A stretch of 64,000 nt of DNA from Incurvaria masculella (Eukaryota; Arthropoda; Insecta; Lepidoptera; Incurvariidae). The notes under the pieces were generated by a model. It was given only the letters and a program-made list of their open reading frames with translations. It made no database searches and was not told the origin of the DNA. The position numbers and the translations under genes were made by a program. Where the stretch lies: positions 129,001 through 193,000 of the forward strand of contig OX335653.1 in NCBI GenBank assembly GCA_946894095.1, in the 5' to 3' direction. The stretch's first letter is position 1. The number at the start of each line of letters is the position of its first letter. Shown here piece after piece: positions 1 through 8,955 of this stretch.

Positions 1-1039
1 TTAAATAATCCTAATAAAACTCTTTTAGATTTGTGTAAAACCCCTTAAAATAGCATTATTTTTAATAGAATTCCATAAGCTGTGTTAATAAACACAATAG
101 ATTTGTTTTGATATGTAACTGTTATAGTTCACTATGAGGCTAAATTATTGGACAGTTACAGGACTAAGGGCCTTATTCACCTACTGCTGATTAGCTTAAT
201 CACCACAAATTAAGGGCATTTGTTAGCAGCTTGCAATTAATACCAGTACAAGATAATCACCACTTTAGCAATAAAGGCCCTTTAAGTGTCAATTAAATAA
301 ATCAGTACTTGGTGAATACCAAGCTAAGTGACTTATTAGAGCATGTCGTAAGATGAAACATTACTTAAAAAACAATCAAACCTATATTAACATTTGGTAA
401 AAGTACTTGATTTTATTATATAGATTGCTAAGTTTACTATAAGATCACGTTATAAGTGCTAACAAACCTTAAAAGTAGGACACCAATATCTTTATAAGTA
501 TAAAGTGAGCCATATTTCAAAGATATTCTTTTAAGCATCAAAGTATCGTAAACACGTTTAAAATAGAGATTAGTGAGTTGAAATAATTCAAAATGAGTGT
601 TTTCAACAATTCAAAAATCAATAGTTTTTCAGTTATTAAAGTTTCAAGTTTTTTTTTTAATGTTCTGTTATTATGAAAAAGTGATGATTGTAAAATAACT
701 ACTTTTAGCAATAACTACATTCTTACAATAGCTACATTTATTGTATAATTATTAATCAGCAATTTTCTAGTAACTGATAAATGAGAAACTACTACAAAAA
801 AATTAATCCATTCAAAATATCCATAATCTCAGAAATAAAGGGTCATAAATAAAGGGACAGTTTGGGCAAAAATAAATTACAATACTTATTTAATCAAAGA
901 GGTTTACTAAAAAAAAAGCATGACACATTCATAGGCTTCGAGAAAAGGTACAAATGTTGTTGTTGTGATATGTATGCATACATAATATCACATTCCTTGG
1001 CATAAGCGAAGTACCTGCTTAGTACGAAAAAGTATATTT
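1..1039. other. AT-rich stretch, no gene seen
   Basis: Strongly AT-rich DNA with no exon-like open frame. It lies downstream of hnRNP F/H exon 2 on the minus strand, so it is probably intron of that gene. The only structure recognised is the short inverted-repeat element at 166-286. Confidence 0.5.
166..286. repeat. Short MITE with AAGGGCC ends
   Basis: The two ends match each other inverted over about 28 bases (AAGGGCCTTATT... against AAGGGCCTTTATT...). A second copy in reverse orientation is visible at 44896-44985, sharing the GCAAGCTGCTA block and the same end. About 120 bp, non-coding; class not determined. Confidence 0.55.
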
Positions 1040-1450
1040 ACTTAAGGTGTCCCTTTCCGGCGGGACTAACTCATTCGTGGGCACGGTAAAAAAAACGTGC
1101 TATTGCGGGCCTTCTAGGCCGAGGCGGATGGATGTCCACAAAGCAGACAATGCGCATAGTGTTTGATTTGGTAAGATTTACGAAAATTTTAATTACACGA
1201 CTTCTAATCCTAGCTGAAAGTAAACCACGACCGTTGTAGTTAAAAAATCTAACAAAAACTAAATTGACTAATCTTTTTAAGATGTATAGATTTTATCGTT
1301 GAGTAATCCACCTCCGAAGTTATTGTATAAAACACGCGAAAAATTCGAACTTTCAGACCTTATAACTTAGAAACCAAACACAATTGTACAATGCCAACGG
1401 TCAACAGACATCTAGTTCAATCAAATAAAGCTATTTTAGCTTTTTAGCTA
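1040..1450 (-). repeat. Partial copy of the AAGGTGGCCC-ended MITE
   Basis: Reverse-orientation relative of the complete copy at 15587-16104. Shared blocks include the AACTCATTCG(T/C)GGGCACGGTA region near one end and the CATTGTAAAATTG / CTAAGTTATAAGGTC block. The end near 1440 is degraded. A third fragment lies at 40863-40985. Confidence 0.6.
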
Positions 1451-1454
1451 AATA

Positions 1455-2190
1455 AAGCTAGGCCAAATTGGTAGAGACAATACCCGTGAATGGTATGTTT
1501 TGCTGGTTCGTGTCCAGCCTTGCAGTATATTCGTAAAGTAGTTCTTTTTACCGGGCTCACGGTCGATTATGCATACATACATATCACATTCCTTGGAATA
1601 AGCGACGTACCTGCTTAGTACGAAAAAGTATATTTACCTAAATTTTACCTATTTGTTGTTATAGCGGCAAATTAAATACACACTCTGTGAAAATTTCAGC
1701 TCCCTACCTATTACAGTTCATGAGATACAGCCCTGTGACAGACAGGACGGACGGACAGCGGAGGCTTAGTAACAGGGTTCCGTTGGTACCCTTTGGGTTT
1801 GGAACTCTAAAAACCACCAAAGAGGCAGTGCATATTACACTGTCGGCCTCAGGATATTATTGGCACAACAGCTTGATTAAATGCTCTTTCGACAGTTTGC
1901 CGAATACAGTTTCGTTAATCATAAACATAGACAGGTTACCATTATACAATAATTCAAGATATACTATGGGCTATACTATGAAATATTTTTGAAATACCCC
2001 AAAATAACTCCGATTCGTAAGGAATGTGAAATGTATGTATGTTTAATCGAATGTGAAGCAAGGACACATTCATTATAGAAAGAGCCCAGTAAAAAGAACT
2101 ACTTTAAGAATATACTGCATGGCTGAACCAGAACCAGCAAAACATACCATTCGCGGGTATTGCGTCCACCAATTTCGCCACTGGCTGTAT
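1455..2190. repeat. Element with about 105-bp inverted arms and nested insertion
   Basis: Positions about 1455-1560 and 2083-2190 are inverted copies of each other (shared blocks GGTATGTTTTGCTGGTTC and TACTTTA(C/A)GAATATACTGCA), with scattered mismatches. The interior contains a copy of the GGGTTCCGTACCC repeat (1643-1811), apparently nested. A related, rearranged copy lies at 16865-17005. Confidence 0.55.
1643..1811 (-). repeat. GGGTTCCGTACCC-family repeat, partial
   Basis: Matches the family by the blocks TTGTTGTTATAGCGGCAAA, ACACACTCTGTGAAAATTTC, ATGAGATACAGCCCTGTGAC, GGACGGACGGACAGCGGAGG and the terminal GGGTTCCGTTGG. The end carrying CCGGCCAAGTGCGAGTCGG is missing. Confidence 0.75.
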
Positions 2191-2294
2191 ACCCATAATT
2201 TGGAATTGGACTATAGGAACAGTCCCTCCTCTTGTAATCAAGGCCTAGAATAGAGGATAGGTTAATGACTCCAAAGAGTAGTAATCATACGCAC

Positions 2295-2423
2295 CCTCAA
2301 CATATCTCTTCCCGAGATTTTCCTTATCCTTAGCGAGAGCGCGTGCCACATCCTCCGATGTCGCTAACTCCACAAAGCATTCTCCTGATGCCCGACCCGG
2401 ACGCGTCTCCCTCAAGTGTACTC
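2295..2423 (-). CDS. glo: hnRNP F/H-type splicing factor, coding exon 2 (second half of qRRM1)
   Basis: This is the second coding exon of an RNA-binding protein of the hnRNP F/H (glorund) family, which binds G-rich RNA and regulates splicing and translation. The 129-nt exon encodes GVHLRETRPGRASGECFVEL followed by ATSEDVARALAKDKENLGKR and YVE. This aligns with the RNP-1 half of hnRNP F/H qRRM1, whose usual pattern is G(I/V)HF..TREGR.SGEAFVEL..., KKDRE.MGHRY(I/V)EVF. It is bounded by an acceptor (TTTTCTGTGTGTGACAG before 2423) and a donor (GTGCGTATG from 2294). Its phase (2 + 42 codons + 1) joins exon 1 at 4163 exactly, across a split Gly codon. Later exons are not in the window and should lie left of position 1. 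The family match is clear; one-to-one orthology with Drosophila glo is inferred. Confidence 0.88.
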
Positions 2424-3280
2424 CTGTCACACACAGAAAACTTCATCATGTTGTCCTCCGCGAGAGTGCGTGCCACATCCTCCGATGTCGCTAACTCCAC
2501 GAAGCATTTTTCCGATGCCCCTGCCCGGCCCGGACGCGTCTCCCTCAAGTGTACTCCTGTCACACACAGAAAACTTCAGCATATTGTCCTCCGCGAGAGT
2601 GCGTGCCACATCCTCCGATGTCGCTAACTCCACGGAGCATTTTTCCGATGCCCCTGCCCGGCCCGGACGCGTCTCCCTCAAGTGTACTCCTGTCACACAC
2701 AGAAAACTTCAGCATGTTGTCCTCCGCGAGAGTGCGTGCCACATCCTCCGATGTCGCTAACTCTACGAAGCATTTTTCCGATGCCCCTGCCCGGCCCGGA
2801 CGCGTCTACCTCAAGTGTACTGCTGTCACACACAGAAAACTTCAGCATGTTGTCCTCCGCGAGAGTGCGTGCCACATCCTCCGATGTCGCTAACTCCACG
2901 AAGCATTTTTCCGATGCCCCTGCCCGGCCCGGACGCGTCTCCCTCAAGTGTACTCCTGTCACACACAGAAAACTTCAGCATGTTGTCCTCTGCGAGAGTG
3001 CGTGCCACATCCTCCGATGTCGCTAACTCCACGAAGCATTTTTCCGATGCCCCTGCCCGGCCCGGACGCGTCTCCCTCAAGTGTACTCCTGTCACACACA
3101 GAAAACTTCAGCATGTTGTCCTCCGCGAGAGTGCGTGCCACATCCTCCGATGTCGCTAACTCCACGAAGCATTCTCCCAATGCCCGACCCGGACGCGTCG
3201 ACCTCAAGTGTACTCCTGTCACACACAGAACACTTCAGCATGTTGTCCTCCGCGAGAGCGCGTGCCACATCCTCCGAGAA
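2424..3280 (-). repeat. 133-bp tandem array made of exon 2 plus its splice acceptor
   Basis: About 6.5 further copies of a 133-bp unit lie directly upstream of exon 2 in the same intron. Each unit holds the last ~24 nt of the intron (TTTTCTGTGTGTGACAG) and about the first 109 nt of exon 2, still open in the exon frame (GVHLRETRPGRAGASEKCFV...ARTLAEDN). Decoy acceptors fall after 2557, 2690, 2823, 2956, 3089 and 3216, so the exon-like starts are 2556, 2689, 2822, 2955, 3088 and 3215. Internal units share a 6-bp insertion that is absent from both edge units. No unit contains the exon 2 donor. The array stops inside exon-like sequence at 3280, against a retrotransposon fragment. Confidence 0.92.
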
Positions 3281-3285
3281 AGGAG

Positions 3286-3670
3286 TGCTAAGATTATTTG
3301 GACATATGGAACGAATGGATGACGAAAAAATTACGAAACAAATTTACAGAGCTGAAGTGAGCAGAAGAACGTACCACGACCAAATTGATGCAATTTTTCG
3401 TAAAGGTCTGGTACGTAACACCGGTAATCGTAGAGCATGCATGAAAATGTGTATTTTTTATTTTATTTAAGAAAACAAAAACTTTGGTATATTTATAAAA
3501 TTTGCCTAAAGAAATATTATAAAAGTAAAATTCAACAGTATTTTTTTAATGAATGGTTATTTCATTATTTCCCTTGGATTTTTTTCGAATGGTTTTGAAT
3601 GGCAGTTAGGGGGCGCCGTAGAAATCTCGCCCAGGGCGCTGGTAGTGTTAAAACCGGCACTGTGTAGAGA
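3286..3670 (+). mobile_element. LINE C-terminal remnant fused to a MITE end
   Basis: The first part encodes VLRLFGHMERMDDEKITKQI and IYRAEVSRRTYHDQ, a phrase typical of the C-terminal tail of RTE-like LINE proteins. It then runs into AT-rich sequence and a GGGCGCCGTAGAAATCTCGC...TTTTAACCGGCACTG-like end resembling CAGTGCCGGTTTTA-ended DNA elements. The whole composite recurs reversed at 28175-28640, so it moved or was duplicated as a unit. Confidence 0.6.
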
Positions 3671-4162
3671 GGTACGTGACACAGTGATATTTTAATAATA
3701 CATAAATCACTGTTCATTAATGACCAGTTCATGTGTCAAAGACGCACACAAAAACTGTGAAGTCTCAATGCTTATTGACTGCATCAGGTTTGACTAATCC
3801 CAGATTTAGTCCCTAGTCCTAGTAATCAGAGAAATAGAAAATAAATTTATTTCATCAAATCCAGACTGTTCCAGAGTTATACAATAATTTCTCCTGTGCT
3901 TAGTTCCCTCTGATTTACATTATCCCAGTAATCACCCAGCTAGTTGCTAACAGTACATGGAGTTCTAGAAAAGTTGTGTGAAGAAGCACCTGGCCGGCCG
4001 GCATAGTTTTCACAGCGCCAAGAAAGTTTGAAATCCCAGGGGCATCATCGGGCGCCTCTTAGCTCAAGTCTTGCGCACGCCTTATGCTGCACTTTACGAA
4101 ATAAAAACGCAAGTCTTGGAAACTCCTTCCCACAGTGGGGGTAAACATTCATATAAACTTAC
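3671..4162. other. Remainder of hnRNP F/H intron 1
   Basis: Intronic, AT-rich. A stretch at about 3960-4080 (GAAGCACCTGGCCGGCCGGCATAG...) resembles the LINE tail near 18185-18260 (GATGCACCTGGCCAGACGGC). No other structure recognised. Confidence 0.5.
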
Positions 4163-4310
4163 CATCGGCGCCACCAGCAACGGTCACCTGGTCGCCGAGA
4201 AACTCTAGCACGTCGCTTACTGTGGCGGAGAAGGGTAGGCCGCGTAGCTTCACAATGCGTGATGCTACGCCGCCATCTGATGCATCCCCGTCCCCTCCAC
4301 CGCCCAGCAT
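4163..4310 (-). CDS. glo: hnRNP F/H-type splicing factor, coding exon 1 (start and first half of qRRM1)
   Basis: First coding exon of the gene continued at 2295-2423. The ATG (complement of 4308-4310) opens a glycine/aspartate-rich leader MLGGGGDGDASDGGVA. This is followed by SRIVKLRGLPFSATVSDVLE and FLGDQVTVAGGAD. VKLRGLPFSAT...DVLEFL is the RNP-2 strand and first helix of an hnRNP F/H qRRM1 (family pattern VVK(L/V)RGLPWSCS..(D/E)V..F). The domain starts within about 20 residues of the N-terminus, as in hnRNP F and H, which supports this start. The exon ends at a strong donor, GTAAGTTTAT. Its 49 codons plus one base leave phase 1, matching exon 2. The protein should act in the nucleus on G-tract RNA. 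Proline/glycine linkers and qRRM2-3 would lie outside the window. Confidence 0.9.
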
Positions 4311-4560
4311 CTTCCAATTATTCTACAGACACTTAGGTGAGTGCCGGGGAAACTGACTCTACAGAACAAGGACTGTAGGCTGGCTGAGATGATGTAAAGT
4401 AAATTAATAGTAGGCAGTCGATTTGAGGCGGACCGACTAAGTGGTAGCAACAAAAACCGCCACCGAGCGCTCCAAAAATACAAAATGCAACAGTGTGGTG
4501 TCGTTAAAGCGATCCTCAAAATGTCCTCAAAACCCAACGATGACCACGATGCACAATTGT
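4311..4560 (-). promoter_or_regulatory. Probable 5' leader and promoter side of the hnRNP F/H gene
   Basis: Sequence immediately upstream of the exon 1 ATG on the minus strand. There is no clear splice acceptor close to the ATG, so this is likely 5' untranslated region leading to a nearby start site. An antisense open frame here is a shadow. Start site not determinable by eye. Confidence 0.4.
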
Positions 4561-4751
4561 CACCACTAGGAAAAAAGATGCTACAGTGCGCGTTCCGGTT
4601 TGAACTGTAAACGATAGCAGTGCTTAAAGCGTATAAAAGCGACCCGCTTTGTGCAAGTGCTCACGCTTTGAAGTAAGGCACTGTGTGTGCAATTGTCAAT
4701 GTTACATTTTGACGTTTCTAAAGCGTAGTTTATCGTCTTTCCACTTTGTTT

Positions 4752-5019
4752 TTAGGGTTCCATACCCAAAGAGTGCCAACGGAACCCTATTACTACTCCG
4801 TCCGTCCGTCAGTCCGTCCGTATTTCAAAGGGCTGTATCTCAGTAACCATAACAGATAAACAGCGGAAAATTTTCACAGATTGTGTATTTATTTTGCCGC
4901 TGTAATAACAAATAGGTAAAAATAAAAATTAAATTCACAAAAAACGTTTGTATTAAATCTTTTACGATGGTACGGAACCCTTCGTTTGCGAGTCCGACTC
5001 GCACTTGGCCGGTTTTTTC
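4752..5019 (+). repeat. GGGTTCCGTACCC-family repeat, near full length
   Basis: Starts AGGGTTCCATACCCAAAGAG, has the (TCCG)n block, GGGCTGTATCTCAGTAACC, GTGTATTTATTTTGCCGC, ACGATGGTACGGAACCCTTC, and ends CGAGTCCGACTCGCACTTGG then CCGGTTTTTT. Confidence 0.85.
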
Positions 5020-5410
5020 AGAAACCGTTGAATGATCCTCAGTTGAAAATTCAAGTTTAGCTTAGAGCAATTAATTAGATTCAAAGGAGAATGCCCATTG
5101 CTCCATACATTTGGGTCCCTCAAAATGTTGGTGTCTATCTTCATAAACAGTGTTATAATTTAGAAAATAATATTGCTTTTAGAGTTATGAATTTTCAAGA
5201 CCCAATTCATTGCCATTTTCAAGTTATTGACAAAATGAGGTTTGAAGGTTGTGAATATTTTAAAGATGCCAGAAATCTCAGCATAGAGCAATATTTTCCA
5301 CTCCAAACACAATAAAAATGGACAGAGTTTAATGTCTCTTTGATATTTCATGAGCAACAATCGTTTGCATTAGTCCTAGAGATCATTTTATGTACGATTT
5401 GCGCCTTTAT
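5020..5410. other. No feature recognised
   Basis: AT-rich. Short open frames occur on both strands without recognisable similarity. Confidence 0.4.
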
Positions 5411-5760
5411 TAACCGACTTCAAAAAAAGGAGGAGGTTATCAATTCGTCTGTATGTTTTTTTTTTATGTTTGTTACCTCATAACTTTTGCCTGGGTGAAC
5501 CGATTTTGATGATTATTTTTTAAATGATAGCTAGTGCTTCCCAAGTGGTCCCATTTTAATTTGGTTAAGTATGATATCCATGAGAAAATCATAAAAGTCT
5601 TTAATTTGTATTAAGATGTGCGCGACAAATGGACGAATAACTCAATATAACGCCAACCGATTTCGGTGATTCTTTTTTTATTGGAAAGGACGTGTACAAA
5701 TTAGTAAGTGTACTTCAGATTCACTAAAAATAACAAATAAAAAAAATTTAACAAAAAAAA
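5411..5760 (+). repeat. TAACCGACTTCAAAAAAGGAGG-type dispersed repeat
   Basis: Begins TTAACCGACTTCAAAAAAAG, followed by GAGGAGGTTATCAATTCGTC and a stretch reading CTCATAACTTTTGCCTGGGT, then GAACCGATTTTGATGATT. I recognise this opening from many lepidopteran genomic sequences. It abuts the foldback element that starts with the same TAACCGACTTCAAA motif, so the two may be related ends. Confidence 0.6.
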
Positions 5761-6015
5761 TAACCGACTTCAAAGAAAAAGCACTAAAAAGTAAAAAATA
5801 ATTTTCATTTTTGTAGTTACGATTTCTGTTATTTTTTGAGTCGGTGTCAGCCAAGGTTAGGTTAGGTTAGGTTAGACTAGGTTAGGTTAGGTTAGGTTCT
5901 CTTGATTGGCGCAGCGCGTGCCCGGCTGACGCCGACTCAAAAAATAACAGAAATCGTAACTGCAAAAATGAAAATTATTTTTTACTTTTTAGTGCTTTTT
6001 CTTTGAAGTCGGTTA
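5761..6015. mobile_element. Foldback MITE with a TTAGG-repeat loop
   Basis: Arms 5761-5852 and 5924-6015 are inverted copies with about 2 mismatches in 92 bases, starting TAACCGACTTCAAAGAAAAA. The 71-bp loop begins with eight GGTTA units split by one GACTA variant (5855-5896), followed by a GC-richer piece. TTAGG is the insect telomere repeat; here it is interstitial. No coding capacity. Confidence 0.85.
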
Positions 6016-6379
6016 TTTTTTTTTCTGCCTTACCGGACGGAATGGCAGGAGAATGGCTACCCGAACACGTCTTATGGCAATAAATGTACTATGCGATGTT
6101 CTATCCTTGGCTAATTCATATTGTCAGTAGGAAAAGAAGTACTTGTGAATGATTACTTTTATATTAATTATTTAACGAGTAACCGGCTGTGAAAAATGGG
6201 AGTTCGGATAGTGTAAAATATGTTTAAATAATAAATACAAATTATCGCATTTGTGTCAATAAAAGACAAGAATGATTTTTCTAAGGGGCCTGAATTTGGG
6301 CATTCTCCTTTGAGGTTAACTACGAGAACTAATATTTGGTTTCCATAATCGCGCACACAAACGGTCCAAATAGTTTGTG
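6016..6379. other. No feature recognised
   Basis: Intergenic, mostly AT-rich; nothing supportable seen. Confidence 0.4.
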
Positions 6380-6809
6380 ATGCTTACAGCTTTGAGCGTG
6401 CTATCTGATTCGCCACGGCGCGCGGCGTCCCCCAGGGCTCCATACTGGGACCAGTTATCTGATATATCTAAAGGTTTTATATTTCTCTGATAAATAAGCT
6501 ATTTATATATAACGCCGAATGAAAAGACTACCGAGCCGCATGGCGTCACGGGCAGCATTCATAAAATCGGCGACTACGATGTGTATCACCGATGATGACA
6601 TTCGCCACCAACCAATCAAACAGTTCGGAGAAGTCGCTGCGCTCCTCTTTCTACGGGGGCCTAAAATGCAACGTGCAAAAAACAGAATGCATAACGTTCA
6701 CCAAAGAACAATTGAAAGGAGCTAGAGCAACAATTAAAATAAAAAACCAAACACTAGAGCTCAAGAAGGAAGTAAGATATCTAGGAGTCATCTTTGACAA
6801 GACAATGAC
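6380..6809 (+). pseudogene. LINE reverse transcriptase fragment, part 1 (continues at 20465)
   Basis: A degraded non-LTR reverse transcriptase. RGVPQGSILGPVI is visible at about 6421-6459, then stops, then a clean stretch GLKCNVQKTECITFTKE...KIKNQTLELKKEVRYLGV, ending IFDKTMT at 6809. RYLGVIFD is the conserved block just before the C-terminal thumb in Jockey-like elements. The frame stops abruptly at the 9 bases GACAATGAC (6801-6809). It resumes in the same frame at a second GACAATGAC at 20465. Confidence 0.8.
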
Positions 6810-7090
6810 GAGTCCATGTAATTCGCAGGAACGTTTTCGGCGCTACCGTATTCGAGACTACCGGAATTGACGCTATTGTATTTGCCCATACCGTATTCCA
6901 TAGAATACGGTGACTGCCGGAATCCGACGTACCAGCCGCTCGCCGTATTCGGCGCTACCGGAAAAGGCGATAAGGAAAAGGACCTACCGTAGTGGCAAAT
7001 ACAATACCGTCGATTCCGTCAACTGAAATCCAGTCAACTCGAATCCGGCTCAAGCTCGGTATGCCCTTTTCCGGGGGTGCCGGTAAAAGC
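6810..7090 (+). repeat. Left end module of the 13.66-kb insertion
   Basis: Contains the terminal bases GAGTCCATGTAATTCGCAGG and repeated CTACCGTATTC, GAATACGGT and GCTACCGGAAAAGG motifs. About 150 bp of it (from GGCGCTACCGGAAAAGG to GCCCTTTTCCGG) recurs in the same orientation in the right end module. The outermost part instead recurs inverted. Confidence 0.7.
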
Positions 7091-8204
7091 CGCTACAGGC
7101 AAAATAACTGATTAGATAAATATAATTCTTATTCCTTTGAAATAAAAATCATTTTGGCATGGAGATGACAAATTGATATGAAATGAACAATTTTAAAGAA
7201 TATTTGTGCAAGTGTGTGTGAGTCATAGAATGCAAAGAATATTTTGTTTCTTTTAGTACCTTTTTGCACAGGGGAAAGCAAGACATTCTTTAGCATCAGC
7301 CATATCTTACTTTGCTAACCTATATTTAATTTTCTTGTGAGGATTTACTTACACATTGTCAGTCGTTTTCAGAGAGAGCCTGTCAAAACTTAGTACGAGA
7401 TTAGCACCGAACTAACCATACATAAACCGGTTTAGTCCGGAGAATTAAAGTCAGTCCGCCCACTCTGAATACGGCTGTGTATTGTATGTTAGACGCGTCA
7501 GACCTATCCGATATAAGAAGATATGGTTTAGTGAATAGTGCCACATAGCTTATTTTTCGCGTGGACAAAATCAAAACTAAATGGTCGCCATCATGAGCGT
7601 TCATCTTCGCGGCTACGGGGATGTGTTGCCATTATAACAATGCAAGTTACCCACTGCTTATTCATTTAAGGCTGAAGTATTTTTTACGTAATTATTAGTT
7701 TGTGAATATATGTGTGTGGTTTAGGTTAGCCATACATACATACATTCATAACTTCACACCTTTTTCCCGGAATGATATTATTTACCTAAAATAGTAATTT
7801 TAATTTTCTCATTTTTTTTCTTACAGCACATATTTTCCCGATCAATGGGGGATTTTTTTCATGTGGTAACTCTTTAAAGACAGTGGTGATCTCAGCCATG
7901 CGCAAAATAGGCTATTTGGGACTATAACAAATAGGCATGGGCACTAAACCACACACTGGAACCGGGCCCTTGACTAATATAGCACATTTGTAAATACAAC
8001 GAGCGTATGTATAGTGTGCAACGAAGTGGATTGTAGACAGCTAGACGAAATTGTGTAGACGTCAGCACCAAGTAGTTAAATTCGCCAGTGGTTGAACGAG
8101 CACTCAATGCGTTGAATAAATGGTTCACATACGTTATGGTATTTTTATATTAATTATATCAGAAAATAGTTACAACTGGGAAGAAAACTCCAAGCTTATT
8201 TTAG
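7091..8204. other. Interior of insertion, no gene seen
   Basis: AT-rich. A motif of the type CGGTTTAGTCCGGA near 7425-7440 also appears, variably, near 8670, 10700 and 14360 (CCGGACTAA), suggesting degraded MITEs. No coding sequence recognised. Confidence 0.4.
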
Positions 8205-8590
8205 GTGTCGCATGAGCGACCTCACATCAGAAACGTCAAAACTGTCATTCCTCAAAAATTTTATTTACGAGTTTTTAGAATCAAGATGTACACCGTGATG
8301 CAGTTAGGTTTCGAGAAAAAGAAGAGCTAAACTAATTTTAATGTAATAGACCAGCACAAAGTTAAAAATTAAATATTATTGGTTATGTTTTTGTGATATT
8401 TCCTTTTCTACGACTTCATTTGATTATCATAATTTGGAACAAATAATTTTCAGAATAATTAGGAAAAAATATTGTCATTTTAATTAAGTGCATTAAGTAA
8501 ATTTATTTTTAAAATCTATTCTGTTTTATTTACATAGTATCTGCCAGCTTTGACAGAGATATTTTAGGTGAGCTTGCTTGGACGCCACAT
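8205..8590 (+). repeat. Dispersed repeat shared with 23440-23960
   Basis: Begins AGGTGTCGCATGAGCGACCT and includes GTGATGCAGTTAGGTTTCGA, GAAAAAGAAGAGC and GGTTATGTTTTTGTGATATT. The same blocks occur on the opposite strand at about 23440-23800. Non-coding; class unknown. Confidence 0.65.
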
Positions 8591-8955
8591 GTCGTGATAA
8601 ATAAGCAGTTTTCTTCCCCATTTACGACCTACAGTCGTATTCAGAGTGAGCTGTCATTTAGTATGCTATCTAGCACCGGACTAACCAGTATATTTTTCTT
8701 ACAGTGTATATTGTAAAGTGCTATTTATTCTGGCGATAACCCCGTATCAAAGTTAGTCAGCCACTCTGAACACGAATTCCAGACTTGCACTCAACCACTG
8801 AACGCCAAAATTAACCTACGGTCTGAGCCTGTAAGCGCACTTTAAACAAACGTAGTAGTGGTCTAGTTTTGAGATGTTGGCGCCTTATTTTGCTATGGAG
8901 ACACTTTTATAAAACACGAGACATGACTCGTTCGGCAATCAGGAGGCAAAAGGCA

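Noticed and set aside
2343..3470. Plus-strand 114-129 codon frames over the 133-bp array
   Set aside because: Antisense shadows of the exon-derived array. The minus strand carries the hnRNP F/H frame and splice signals.
4265..4537. 90-codon minus-strand frame overlapping hnRNP exon 1
   Set aside because: It is in a different phase from the RRM frame, which has the homology, start and donor.
5855..5898. A chromosome end or true telomere
   Set aside because: Only eight units, inside the loop of a foldback element, with normal sequence on both sides.
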